A stretch of DNA of 64,000 bases. Origin: Bog-473 sp963783965 (GTDB lineage: Bacteria; Actinomycetota; Acidimicrobiia; Acidimicrobiales; RAAP-2). The notes under the pieces were generated by a model, which did not search any database, had not been told where the DNA came from, and was given only the letters and a program-made list of their open reading frames with translations. The translations under genes and the position numbers were made by a program. The stretch lies in assembly GCA_963783965.1 (NCBI GenBank), contig CAWAPQ010000014.1:310001-374000 (forward strand), given 5' to 3'. This document shows positions 42,642 to 51,458 of the stretch, piece after piece. Position 1 is the stretch's first letter. Every line of letters starts with the position of its first letter.

Positions 42642-44291
42642 TCACGCGCTGACGTAAGGCACGTACTCCGGATAGCGGTCGGGGTCGTACGAGGACGCCG
42701 GCTCGGGCGCCACCTGCACCTCCGGTGCCCCCCGTCCCGGCAGCAGCCTGAAGGCGGCCAGCGCACCGAGCACCGCCACGCCGGCGCCCGCGATGCAGGC
42801 CACCTGCAGTCCGCCGTGGAAGGCGTTGAAGGCGATGGACTCCAAGGCCGGCCGTGCCGCACGCGGCGCGTGGCCCACCACCGCCAATGCAGCCGCCATC
42901 GACTGGTGTGACTCGGCCTTCGGTCCCGCCGGGATGGGCAGCGGGCGGAACGCACTGATGATCTTCGGGGCGTAGGACGAGGCGAAGATGGAACCGAAGA
43001 CCGCCACGCCCAGCGTCCCACCCAACTCACGAGTCGTGTTGTTGACGCCGGCGGCGGCACCGCGCTGCTCGTCGGACACCGAGCCCATGACCGCCTCGGC
43101 GGTCGGCGCCGTGATCGATGACAGCCCCAGGGCCAGCAGCACCATGGCGAGCACGATCGGGCCCCAGTAGGTGGTGCCCTCCGACGAGTTGAAAGCAGCC
43201 ACGACGAGGCCACCTCCCATAAGGAGCAACCCCAGACTCACAACCAGTCGGGTGCCGACCCGCAACGCCACCACGGCGGCGATCGGCGTCGCCACGGCCG
43301 CCACGACGGCGAACGGCAGCGTGTGCAGGCCGGCCGACAGCGTCGAGTAGCCCTTGACGAACTGGAAGTACTGCGTGATGAGGAAGATGAACCCGAAGAG
43401 GCAGAAGAACGCCACCGAGATCGACACCGCCCCGCCGGTGAAGCGGGGGATCTTGAAGACCCGCACGTCGAGCAGCGGGCCGTCCGTGCGCAGCTCCAGC
43501 AGCGTGAACGCCGTCAACAGCACCGCCGCGCCGGCGAAGCAGGCCAGTGTCCCCGCCGAGGCCCAGCCCCACTGCGGCCCCTCGATGATGGCCAGCACCA
43601 GCAGCAGGATCCCGGCCGTCGACACGACGACGCCCCGGATGTCGAAGCGGTGCTGCCGTATCCGGGGGATCCGCGGGATGAGGATCCCGCCGGCGATCAG
43701 CGTCACCGCCACGATCGGCACGTTGACCAAGAAGATCGACCCGTACCAGAAGTGCTCCAACAGCGCCCCGCCGACGATCGGCCCGAAGGCCACGGCGATG
43801 CCCGACGTGGCGCCCCAGATCCCGAGCGCCTTCTGCCGCTCGGATGGGTCCGGGAAGACGCTCGTCAGGATGGCCAGGCTGGCCGGGAAGATGAAGGCCG
43901 CGGCCACGCCCATGAGCGCCCTCGTGGCGATGAGCGTGCCGGTGGAGTCGGCGAAGGCCGCCGCCGCCGAGAACAGGCCGAAGAAGACGAGGCCGACCTG
44001 CATGGTGCCCTTGCGGCCGAGGCGGTCCCCGATGCCGCCGCCGGCGAGGAGCAGGCCTGCGAACGCCAGGCTGTAGGCGTCCACGATCCACTGCAGCGAC
44101 GTGATCGACGCCCCCAGCGTGCGGTTCAGCGTCGGCAGCGCCACGTTGACGATGGTGTTGTCCACCACGACCAGGAAGACGGAGAGGCACAGGACGGGCA
44201 GCACGACCCAGCGGCGATCCGCCGATCCCCCGGATGGGGAGATCTCCTCGACGGGCGCCATGACCTTGGTTTCGAGGGTTGATCCGGGCAT
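42642..44291 (-). CDS. MFS drug exporter, DHA2 family (14 TM)
   Basis: 549 residues from ATG 44291 with AGGAGG upstream. Proton-driven efflux transporter: 14 hydrophobic segments, motif A GGGIGDRLGRKGTMQ after the second helix, motif C-like GIAVAFGPIVGGALLE in the fifth, and TPIAAVVALRVGTRL later. Typical of the EmrB/QacA branch. It is divergent from the TetR gene, and the 34-bp palindrome between them overlaps the transporter's promoter region, so TetR repression is likely, relieved by a transported compound. Confidence 0.94.
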   Translation of the reverse strand: MPGSTLETKVMAPVEEISPSGGSADRRWVVLPVLCLSVFLVVVDNTIVNVALPTLNRTLGASITSLQWIVDAYSLAFAGLLLAGGGIGDRLGRKGTMQVGLVFFGLFSAAAAFADSTGTLIATRALMGVAAAFIFPASLAILTSVFPDPSERQKALGIWGATSGIAVAFGPIVGGALLEHFWYGSIFLVNVPIVAVTLIAGGILIPRIPRIRQHRFDIRGVVVSTAGILLLVLAIIEGPQWGWASAGTLACFAGAAVLLTAFTLLELRTDGPLLDVRVFKIPRFTGGAVSISVAFFCLFGFIFLITQYFQFVKGYSTLSAGLHTLPFAVVAAVATPIAAVVALRVGTRLVVSLGLLLMGGGLVVAAFNSSEGTTYWGPIVLAMVLLALGLSSITAPTAEAVMGSVSDEQRGAAAGVNNTTRELGGTLGVAVFGSIFASSYAPKIISAFRPLPIPAGPKAESHQSMAAALAVVGHAPRAARPALESIAFNAFHGGLQVACIAGAGVAVLGALAAFRLLPGRGAPEVQVAPEPASSYDPDRYPEYVPYVSA

Positions 44292-44326
44292 CGACGGTTC
44301 CTCCTGGATTGGGCACGATCCCTTAT

Positions 44327-44360
44327 AGAACGCTGTGCTAGTGTTATAGCACGATGTTCT
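44327..44360. promoter_or_regulatory. Palindromic operator between MFS and TetR genes
   Basis: AGAAC-GCT-GTGCTA, six-base spacer GTGTTA, then TAGCAC-GAT-GTTCT: two 14-base arms, 11 of 14 positions complementary. It lies 35 bases before the MFS start and 17-70 bases ahead of the two possible TetR starts, the usual place for TetR autoregulation and exporter control. Confidence 0.85.
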
Positions 44361-44429
44361 TCAGTAGGCTAGACCCATGACGAAAAACACCGGCACCCGA
44401 GGACGAGGACGAGGACTCCCAGTGCCGGG

Positions 44430-44987
44430 ATGGAAGGGGCACTCCTCGCCTCGGCCCTCGACATCCTCGAGTCCGAGGGCCCGGACGGCCTCTCGGTACG
44501 CCGCATCGCCGCCGCCGCCGGCGTGGCCCCGATGGGCGTCTACAACCACTTCGAGTCGAAGTCCGGGATCATCGAAGCGCTCTACATCCAGGGCTTCGGA
44601 CGCCTCGGTGCCGCCATGCAGGCCATGGCGCAGATCGCCGACCCATCCGAGGCGTTACTCGAAGGTGCCCGCCGCTACCGGGCCCTCGCCCTCGCCCACC
44701 CGATGGCCTACCAGTTGATGTTCCTCCGGGCCGTCCCAGGCTTCGAGCCGAGCGACTACGCCATCGGCGAATGCACCGGGGCCTACGAACACCTCGTGGC
44801 CGCCGTCGAGCGCGCCATGCAGGCCGGCGTCATGGCCGAGGGCGAGCCGACAGAGACGGCGCAGCTGGTCTGGGCCACCATTCACGGCTGGGTCTCCCTT
44901 GAGCTCCTCGGCCTCGGGTTCATCGAGGATCGGGACGCCGGCTACGACCGCCTCTGTGAGGCTTTGCTGCGAGGTCTCCGCCCCTGA
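44430..44987 (+). CDS. TetR-family repressor
   Basis: 185 residues from ATG 44430. Helix-turn-helix: ALLASALDILESEGPDGLSV, RRIAAAAGVAPMGVYNHFES, KSGIIEALY. The rest is a TetR ligand-binding domain including AHPMAYQLMFLRAVPGFEP and WATIHGWVSLELLGLGFI (TetR_C_13/33-type). A well-placed ATG at 44377 opens a different frame (MTKNTGTRGRGRG) that would join only with a one-base insertion or two-base deletion; upstream of 44430 this frame is open back to TAG 44370 but has no start codon. The N-terminus is therefore uncertain. Confidence 0.9.
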   Translation: MEGALLASALDILESEGPDGLSVRRIAAAAGVAPMGVYNHFESKSGIIEALYIQGFGRLGAAMQAMAQIADPSEALLEGARRYRALALAHPMAYQLMFLRAVPGFEPSDYAIGECTGAYEHLVAAVERAMQAGVMAEGEPTETAQLVWATIHGWVSLELLGLGFIEDRDAGYDRLCEALLRGLRP

Positions 44988-45011
44988 TCCGCCGGGCCCA
45001 TCCCGGCGTGC

Positions 45012-45677
45012 CTAGCGCACATCCGGCCGATCCAGGTTCCAGTGGCGCGCCACCGACGGATACCACCTCGTCTCGTCTCCGACGTGTACGGGAATCATGC
45101 CGAACCGCGTGACGGCGCGTTGTCCTCCCTCGTGGTCGCCGTAGAGCAGGTCGATCGTGAAAGGCAGGGCATCCCGAGCGTCCTTGCTCAGGCCCGTGTA
45201 GTCGGGATCGCTGGACTCGCGGACGGCGGCCTGCCAGAAACCGACATCACCGGCAGCGATGTAGAGATCACGCGTCTGCATCCTGAAGTCTTCCGGATCC
45301 GCGTGGCCGACCTCGCGGCCCGTCACCAACTCGGTCCGAACGGACCATCCGTACAACACCGCCAGGCCAGGGCCCACGTTGCGCAACGAGATCGTGAGAT
45401 AGATGCTTCCGTCCTCCCACTCGACCGTGGCCTGGCTCCCGTCGACCCGCGCCCAGTGATTGTCGACCCAGCGGATCTTCTGCACCGGGTCTTCCAGGCG
45501 TGAGGTGACGAGGACCGGCCGGAGGTTCACCTGGAACGATGCCTCGGCGATCCGGGCGGAGCGATTCGAGGAGCGGACGGCGGAGAAGGTGGCGACGGCC
45601 AGCACCAGCGTCCCCAGCGCGGTGGCGAACGACGCAATGGTCGCCCAGTCCGTGTCCCCCAGCATCACGCCGTCCAC
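45012..45677 (-). CDS. Membrane-anchored hypothetical protein
   Basis: 221 residues from GTG 45677 (ATG 45665 possible). One N-terminal helix (WATIASFATALGTLVLAVATF) followed by a basic SSNRSARIAEA and an extracytoplasmic or cytoplasmic beta-rich domain (EDGSIYLTISLRNVGPGLAVL, YIAAGDVGFWQAAVRES, RFGMIPVHVGDETRWYP). Similar one-helix proteins of unknown role are common in actinobacteria. Ends 25 bases from the convergent TetR gene. Confidence 0.72.
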   Translation of the reverse strand: MDGVMLGDTDWATIASFATALGTLVLAVATFSAVRSSNRSARIAEASFQVNLRPVLVTSRLEDPVQKIRWVDNHWARVDGSQATVEWEDGSIYLTISLRNVGPGLAVLYGWSVRTELVTGREVGHADPEDFRMQTRDLYIAAGDVGFWQAAVRESSDPDYTGLSKDARDALPFTIDLLYGDHEGGQRAVTRFGMIPVHVGDETRWYPSVARHWNLDRPDVR

Positions 45678-45986
45678 GCCACTGTCGCAGCCACCGTCTC
45701 AGCACCCACGGCGGGCAGATTACGTCACAGTCCGCCGCCCGCACCGTGTCCCATCCACCCACGCCCTCGACCAGATGCCGGCACGGCATGGTGTCCCGAC
45801 GACCTTCTGACCGCGGAAATGCGCCAAGGAGCGGTCGGGGTCAAGGTGGAGCGCCCGAGCGCAGCGAGGACGAACGACCTTGAGGCCGGCCGCGACCGGC
45901 GCCACAATCATGGAGGAAGGTCGAAGCGGCAACGACGGAGAGAGCGCCTGGGACCGGGCGGCAGCTGCGGCTGACAGACTGAGCCC
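45678..45986. other. Intergenic region without a visible gene
   Basis: 309 bases between divergent genes. I see no frame, hairpin or repeat worth naming; it presumably holds the promoters of both neighbours. Confidence 0.6.
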
Positions 45987-46358
45987 ATGCTTGCCCACGT
46001 CTCCATTCAGTGCGCCGACTTCGATCGGAGCGCCGCCTTCTACGACGCCGTCCTCGCCCCTCTGGGCGTCGTGCGCGTCATGGACGCCGGCGACGCCATT
46101 GGCTACGGCATCCCGCCGTCGGCGTCCTTCTGGATTGGCCGACAGCAGACCGGTGACGGGTTCCGGGAGACCCACATCGCCTTCCAGGCCCCCGACCGCG
46201 CCGCCGTCCAAGCGTTCCACGAGGCCGCCATCGCCCTCGGGCTCGAATCGTTGCACGGACCGCAGCTCTGGCCTGACTACGCCCCCGCCTACTACGCAGC
46301 CTTCGTGCGCGATCCGGACGGGAACAACATCGAGGCGGTGACGCACTCCCGCGGCTGA
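45987..46358 (+). CDS. VOC family protein
   Basis: 123 residues from ATG 45987. One-domain glyoxalase-fold protein: LAHVSIQCADFDRSAAFYDA, GDAIGYGIPPSASFWIG, HIAFQAPDRAAVQAFHEA and YAAFVRDPDGNNIEAVTH, a common catabolic-type VOC pattern. Metal residues are H4 in AHVS, H in THIAF and E in IEAV. No neighbours of related function. Confidence 0.85.
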   Translation: MLAHVSIQCADFDRSAAFYDAVLAPLGVVRVMDAGDAIGYGIPPSASFWIGRQQTGDGFRETHIAFQAPDRAAVQAFHEAAIALGLESLHGPQLWPDYAPAYYAAFVRDPDGNNIEAVTHSRG

Positions 46359-46404
46359 GCGGGGCGGGCGACGTCAGGGCCCGAGCCCGGACGCACTCCC
46401 GGGC

Positions 46405-47274
46405 TCATCCGAACGTCGCCACGAAGTGATTCACCACCGCCGTACACAGGTCCTGCTGTGCCACCGGCAGGTTGCAGGTCGCCAGATACGCAGTCGACTC
46501 CGTCGGCCTCGGCAGATAGAGCGCAACGCCGTTCGCCGGGTTCTGCCCACCTGACGGGAAGCCGATCCCGGCCACGCCGGCCGGATCCCGGAAGCCGACG
46601 GCGACTGCTGAGATCTTCGTCACCTGCTCCTGCGAAGGGCTGCTGGCGCACGCCTTGCCAATGTCCTGCTGCACGGCCGTCTGCGCCGCGCTGAACAAGG
46701 GGCACACGAGCTGAGCGCCCTGGACGGTGCTGCCCCCGCTCTCCATGGCGACGATCGCCTGCGTCGGCGAGCCCGCAGCCAGGTGCCACGTCGTTCCGGA
46801 CAGAGGCACCGATGTCCCGACCGGTGCGAGCGCCATGACGCCGCTGCCGTCGGCGCCGAAGGCTCCCGTACAGGTCCAGCCCACCGTCGGCCCGACGAGC
46901 ATCAACCTCCCGGTCTCGTCGCTGTAGACGGCGAGGTTGTTTTGCTGCGCATCTGCCACAGGGACACTGACGGAGACCGAACCCGGCAGTGCCGCCGTCG
47001 TGGTGGTCACGCCCGAGGACGTCTGGCACACCACCACGGGAAGCATCGCGGTCGCCATCGGCCCCGAGGCGGTGGTCGGCGTGCCGGGCGCGGTCGAGGT
47101 CGTGGTCGATGAGCCGGACGCCGATGTTTTCGTGGTCGACGTCGTCGTCTTCTTCGGGTGGGTCGTCGCAGTCGTCGAACTCGGCCCTGACGACCCGCAC
47201 GCCGCCATGACCAGCGCCCCGGCCGCCACCAGCAGGCTCAACAACCCCGCCCCACGTGACACCGAGACCGACAC
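46405..47274 (-). CDS. Lipoprotein of unknown function
   Basis: 289 residues from GTG 47274. The lipobox is LVMAAC with Cys at about residue 26, after a short signal (GAGLLSLLVAAGALVM). A 50-residue Thr/Ser linker (TTATTHPKKTTTSTTKTSAS) is followed by a domain with three pairs of Cys (VVVCQTS, WTCTG, VCPLF, ACASS, CNLPVAQQDLC) and GFRDPAGVAGIGFPSGGQNPA. Probably surface-exposed and disulfide-bonded. It starts four bases past the acyl-CoA dehydrogenase stop. Confidence 0.82.
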   Translation of the reverse strand: MSVSVSRGAGLLSLLVAAGALVMAACGSSGPSSTTATTHPKKTTTSTTKTSASGSSTTTSTAPGTPTTASGPMATAMLPVVVCQTSSGVTTTTAALPGSVSVSVPVADAQQNNLAVYSDETGRLMLVGPTVGWTCTGAFGADGSGVMALAPVGTSVPLSGTTWHLAAGSPTQAIVAMESGGSTVQGAQLVCPLFSAAQTAVQQDIGKACASSPSQEQVTKISAVAVGFRDPAGVAGIGFPSGGQNPANGVALYLPRPTESTAYLATCNLPVAQQDLCTAVVNHFVATFG

Positions 47275-47277
47275 CCC

Positions 47278-48579
47278 CTATGCGTCGACCGTCAGATCCG
47301 CCAACAGGTCGGCGAAGCGCCGCTGCGCCTCGGCCCGCCGGGTCGGGATGTGCTCGGTCGGTACCTCATGCGGCTCGTAGCCCTTGAGCACGCGTCGCGC
47401 CACCGTTTGGCGGTGCACCTCGTCCGGGCCGTCGTAAATCCGGGCCGCCCGGGCGTTCCGGTACATCGACTCGAGGGGCAGGTCAGAAGAGAACCCCAAT
47501 GAGCCGTGCACCTGGATGGCGCGGTCGATCACGTCGTACAGGACCTTGGCCCCGAAGTACTTGATCATGGCGATCTCCACCCGGGCGGCCGCCGCCCCCT
47601 CCTGATCCATCTTCCAGGCGGCCTGCAGCGTCATGAGCCGGGCCGCCTGCATCTCGGCCATGGAGTCGGCCACCCAGTTCTGGATGGTCTGCTTCTCCGC
47701 CAGCATCGACCCGTGGGCGTAGCGAGAGACCGCACGCTCGCACAACATGTCGAACGCCCGCCGGGACTGCCCCAACCACCGCATGCAGTGGTGGATCCGC
47801 CCGGGCCCCAGTCGGTGCTGTGCCAGCGCGAACCCCGAGCCCTCGAGACCGATCAGGTTCCCGGCGGGCACCCGCACATCCCTGTACACGATCTCGGCGT
47901 GGTTCCCGAAGCGCCCGTACGGCGTGTGCGGGTCCTCCATGGTCGACACGTCCCGCACGATGTCCACCCCCGGTGTGTCCACCGGCACGATGATCATGGA
48001 CGACCCCGAGTACGGATGGACGTCTGGATTGGTCACCGCCATCACGATGAGGAAATCAGCCACCGATCCGTTGGATGTGAACCACTTGTGCCCGTTGATG
48101 ATCCACTCCTCGCCATCCCGGACCGCCGAGGTCTTCAACAGCGTCGGATCAGATCCAGCCGTGTCGGGCTCGGTCATGGAGAAGGCCGAACGCAGCGTCC
48201 CATTCAGCAGGGGCTGCAGCCACCGCTCCCGCTGCGCCGTATCCCCGCTGGCCTCGATCCCCACCGCCAGCAACTCCGCGTTCCCCGAATCCGGCGCATT
48301 GTTGCCGAACACCACCGGCGCCAGCGGCGACTGCCCCAGGATCTCGTGCATCAGCCCCAGCCGCACCTGCCCGAACCCCATGCCGCCCAGCGCCGGCGGT
48401 AGATGCGCCGCCCACAGCCCCTCGGCCTTGACCTGCTCCTGCAGCGGCCGGATCAGCACCCGCACCTGGTCGTACGTCAGATCCAGCGTCTCGAACGGGA
48501 ACACCTCCTCCCGCACGAAGCCGCGCATCCACTCCAGCTTCTCCTCGAACTCCGGTTCGGTCGAGAAATCCCAGGCCAT
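47278..48579 (-). CDS. Acyl-CoA dehydrogenase
   Basis: 433 residues from ATG 48579 with GGAGTGG upstream; the frame to 48621 adds unlikely residues. FAD-dependent alpha,beta-dehydrogenation of an acyl-CoA. Visible: FSMTEPDTAGSDPTLLKT (flavin loop), INGHKWFTSNGSVADFLIV, a long C-terminal helical domain with YGRFGNHAEIVYRDVRVPAG, and GPDEVHRQTVARRVL at the end. The sequence before EVHRQ has DG rather than the usual GT, so the base in this branch may come from another position, as in some FadE proteins. Part of lipid or amino-acid breakdown. Confidence 0.92.
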   Translation of the reverse strand: MAWDFSTEPEFEEKLEWMRGFVREEVFPFETLDLTYDQVRVLIRPLQEQVKAEGLWAAHLPPALGGMGFGQVRLGLMHEILGQSPLAPVVFGNNAPDSGNAELLAVGIEASGDTAQRERWLQPLLNGTLRSAFSMTEPDTAGSDPTLLKTSAVRDGEEWIINGHKWFTSNGSVADFLIVMAVTNPDVHPYSGSSMIIVPVDTPGVDIVRDVSTMEDPHTPYGRFGNHAEIVYRDVRVPAGNLIGLEGSGFALAQHRLGPGRIHHCMRWLGQSRRAFDMLCERAVSRYAHGSMLAEKQTIQNWVADSMAEMQAARLMTLQAAWKMDQEGAAAARVEIAMIKYFGAKVLYDVIDRAIQVHGSLGFSSDLPLESMYRNARAARIYDGPDEVHRQTVARRVLKGYEPHEVPTEHIPTRRAEAQRRFADLLADLTVDA

Positions 48580-48635
48580 GACCACTCCTCCCAGCGCGCC
48601 GCCCAACTTCCGGCGGCCCACACCCTGCCACTACC

Positions 48636-49739
48636 GTGGGCGCCGTGACCACCACGAGCCCTGTCGCCTTCCGTTCCGCCGCCAGTGCCGGCGCCGCTCC
48701 CGCGGCGCCACCGCCTCCTGCCCAGGTCGCCCTGAGCGCGGCGGACAGAGCTGTGATCGCCGCAGCAGAAACCGCGCTCCTCGACGAGCGCCGCCTCCTG
48801 ACGGCGGGCGAGCTCACCGCCCTGGCCGCCCTCCCCGACGGAGCCGTGATGAACCTCGCCGCCCTGGCGCACCAGGTCCGGCTGGCCTGGTGCGGGCCCG
48901 AGGTGGAGATCGAGGGCATCCTCTCGGCCAAGACCGGCGGTTGCCCCGAGGACTGCCACTTCTGCTCGCAGTCCTCACGCTTCGACACGCCCGTCAAGGC
49001 CACCCCCTTCCTCGATACGGACGAAGTCCTCGCCGCCGCCCGCGAGACCGCCGCCCTGGGCGCCTCGGAGTTCTGCATCGTCCTCGCCGTGCGCGGCCCC
49101 GACGAGCGCACCATCCGGCGCATCCTCGATCTGGTCCCCCGCATCCACGACGAGACCGGTCTCAACGTCGCCGTCAGCGCCGGCATCCTCACCGAGGACC
49201 AGGCACGCCGCCTGGCCGACGGCGGCGTGCACCGCTACAACCACAACGTCGAGACGGCGCGCTCCTACTTCCCGTCCATCGTCACCACCCACAGCTGGGA
49301 CGAGCGGGCCGACACCTGCCGGCTCGTGAAGGCGCACGGCATGGAGCTGTGCTGCGGCGCCCTGATCAACGTGGGCGAGACCGTGGCGCAACGGGTCGAG
49401 CTCCTGACCCAGCTGCAAGACCTCGATCCCACCGAGGTGCCGCTCAACTTCCTCAACCCCCGCCCCGGCACCCCGCTCGGCGACCAGCCCATCCTCGGCG
49501 CGTGGGAGGCCGTCCGCTGGATCGCCCTTTTCCGCCTGGCGCTGCCCTCGGTGATCCTCCGCTACGCCGGCGGCCGCGAGGTGACCCTCCGTGACCTCCA
49601 GGCCATCGGCATGACGGCCGGCATCAACGCCCTCATCGTCGGCAACTACCTCACGACGCTCGGCCGCTCGGCCGACGAGGACTTCCAGATGCTCGAGGAC
49701 CTCCGCATGCCCATCGGCGCCCTCACCGCCGCCATCTGA
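48636..49739 (+). CDS. bioB: Biotin synthase
   Basis: Radical SAM enzyme that inserts sulfur into dethiobiotin. 367 residues from GTG 48636 (GTG 48645 possible). The 4Fe-4S motif is CPEDCHFCSQ (C103, C107, C110). The remaining family marks are RYNHNVETARSYFPSI, MELCCGALINVGET, PTEVPLNFLNPRPGTPLG and LRYAGGREVTLRDLQ (the Arg ligand for the second cluster). The N-terminal 30 residues are Ala/Pro-rich and longer than in E. coli. It is followed by the small zinc-ribbon-like gene ending at 49978, while bioA, bioF and bioD lie on the opposite strand nearby. Confidence 0.97.
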   Translation: MGAVTTTSPVAFRSAASAGAAPAAPPPPAQVALSAADRAVIAAAETALLDERRLLTAGELTALAALPDGAVMNLAALAHQVRLAWCGPEVEIEGILSAKTGGCPEDCHFCSQSSRFDTPVKATPFLDTDEVLAAARETAALGASEFCIVLAVRGPDERTIRRILDLVPRIHDETGLNVAVSAGILTEDQARRLADGGVHRYNHNVETARSYFPSIVTTHSWDERADTCRLVKAHGMELCCGALINVGETVAQRVELLTQLQDLDPTEVPLNFLNPRPGTPLGDQPILGAWEAVRWIALFRLALPSVILRYAGGREVTLRDLQAIGMTAGINALIVGNYLTTLGRSADEDFQMLEDLRMPIGALTAAI

Positions 49740-49777
49740 ACCGCCCGACCGATCCGACCCGCCCGACCCGCCCGTCG

Positions 49778-49978
49778 GTGACTCTCCCCGTGACAAACGC
49801 GACGACCCACTGCACCGGCTGCGGCAAACCGTCCACCGAATGCCCCGGTTGCGGGCGCGCGCTCGATCCGCCACGCTTCTGCCCCGAATGCGGCCGCCGC
49901 ATGACCGTCAGCGTCATCCCCACGGGTTGGCAGGCGCGCTGCCGCGAGCCCGGTCACCCGGAGCTCAACTCCCGCTGA
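49778..49978 (+). CDS. bsaP: Biotin synthase auxiliary protein (BsaP-like)
   Basis: 66 residues from GTG 49778 (GTG 49790 possible), 38 bases after bioB. Cys-rich: HCTGCGKPSTECPGCGR, then PPRFCPECGRRMTVSVIP and GWQARCREPGHPE. The PRFCPxCGRRM..V.P.GW.A.C core matches what I recall of the short proteins encoded next to bioB in mycobacteria and other actinobacteria, described as auxiliary iron-sulfur proteins needed for BioB turnover. The context is as expected. The alternative is a generic zinc ribbon. Confidence 0.82.
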   Translation: MTLPVTNATTHCTGCGKPSTECPGCGRALDPPRFCPECGRRMTVSVIPTGWQARCREPGHPELNSR

Positions 49979-50002
49979 CCGGAACCGGTCCCCACGCCTC
50001 CC

Positions 50003-51389
50003 TCAACGCCGCATCGGCGCGTTCCGACCCGGTTGCCGCTCCATCTGAGCCGCCCGCACGACGGCCGATTGGCGCCAGGTCGGTGAAGGCACCGACCGCA
50101 TGGAGCGCCCGTGCGGACTCGTGAAGGTCAGTACCGAGTCGGCATCGCCGGACATGGCCCAGCCCAGCTCGTGCACGGCGCGATGGTGCCGACCGCACAG
50201 CGTGACCAGGTTGTCCAGGTTCGTGAGCCCACCGTCGGCCCAATGCTGAATGTGGTGGACGTTCGTGAACTCCGTGTACCGGCAGCCGGGGAACCGACAC
50301 CCCCTGTCACGCCGATCGATCTCCACACGCTGCACGGGTGTCGGATCCCTCCGGACCCGACCCTGATCCATGATCGACCCGTCCCGACCCTCAACGGCGA
50401 GATCCACTCTGGCGTCACACGCCAGCCGCCGGACGACCTCGACTGAAACGGGCCCAACGCCGGCGATCTCGGCCACGCCCTCAGCAGAGCAGTCGACCAG
50501 CACGTCCAGGGGCGCATGCACCACCACCCTCGGCTGTGCGGTCACGCCAGCAGCCCGACCGGCCTCGGAACGCGACCCGCTCCCTGCTCGGAAGACGTCG
50601 ATCAGCGCGTCGTACAGCCGCTTGTCGTAGGGCACGTAGCCGAGCGGATCGGAGGAGGGCGGCGATTGCCGTTCTTGGCTTTCTCTTTCTTGGGTTTCTC
50701 TTTCTTGGCTTTGTCCCTCTGCCGTGACCCGTCCGACCAACAGCGACTTGGCCGTCGCGTAGTCGTCTCTGGTGAACGCGACCCAGACCGACCGCCGCGC
50801 ATCGTTGAAGCGCAGCGTCCGGTGCTCGAACTCCCGGGCCGCCGCCCCGAGCCGCCGCCCCCGGTGCCGCCACACCGTCTTCGGATGTCCCCTCCGACTC
50901 CGCAGCGGCCGCTGCTTCGGCCGCTGCCTCCGCTTGCGCCTTGTGCCAGGTCGCCAACTCGCGTGCCTGTTGCACACTCCAATGGGTGGACGCCTCCCGT
51001 AGCGCGGCATCGCTGGAAGGCGAGGCCACCTCCGCCAAAGGCTCCACGAGGTCCAGGGAGAGCGCTCCCGAAGCCAGTCCCTCGGCCAGGCAGGGCAACG
51101 ACTCGAGGTTGACTGCGGAGCGCACCCACTGCCGCGCGGTCGATGTGCTGACACCGCACTGTGCGGTGACCCAGGCGGTCATGGAGACGGCACCGTCGCC
51201 GCGCCAGGCTTCCGCACGGTCGAACTCGGCAATGTCGGCCAGTTGCTGCCGGTGCAGCGCCGAGATCCGGGCCGACCGCTCCACGATGTGTCGCGCCAAC
51301 TCCTGCGAACGGGGGTCGCCCCCGAAATTGCGGCACGGGGGCCGGCGCCGCAGTTTCCGACCGCCCACCGCCGAACCTTCTTCTCGCAC
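50003..51389 (-). pseudogene. DUF222 / HNH endonuclease (13E12-repeat type), +1 frameshift
   Basis: The N-terminal DUF222 domain runs from GTG 51389 in one frame (RISALHRQQLADIAEFDRAE, GVSTSTARQWVRSAVNLESL). The C-terminal part is in the next frame (REFEHRTLRFNDARRSVWVA, CRFPGCRYTEFTNVHHIQHW, NLVTLCGRHHRAVHE). Deleting one base from the GC-rich GGGGCGGCGGCCCGGG-type stretch near 50845 joins them. The second part holds the HNH motif with its zinc cysteines. These genes are very common in actinobacteria and may be mobile. It lies between bioD and the bioB-bsaP pair, on the bioD strand. Remnant or assembly error. Confidence 0.85.
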
Positions 51390-51458
51390 GACTGATGAAC
51401 GGTCGCTCCCGGCGTGCGTGAGACACGATGCCTCTCAACCCGACACGAGGGTGGCGAG

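Noticed and set aside
44377..44718. ATG at 44377 as the TetR start
   Set aside because: It opens a frame that gives Ser/Arg/Pro-rich sequence instead of the helix-turn-helix; the TetR domain is in another frame from 44430.
45720..46346. Minus-strand 208-codon frame opposite the VOC gene at 45987
   Set aside because: Antisense shadow of a gene with clear VOC motifs; no independent support.
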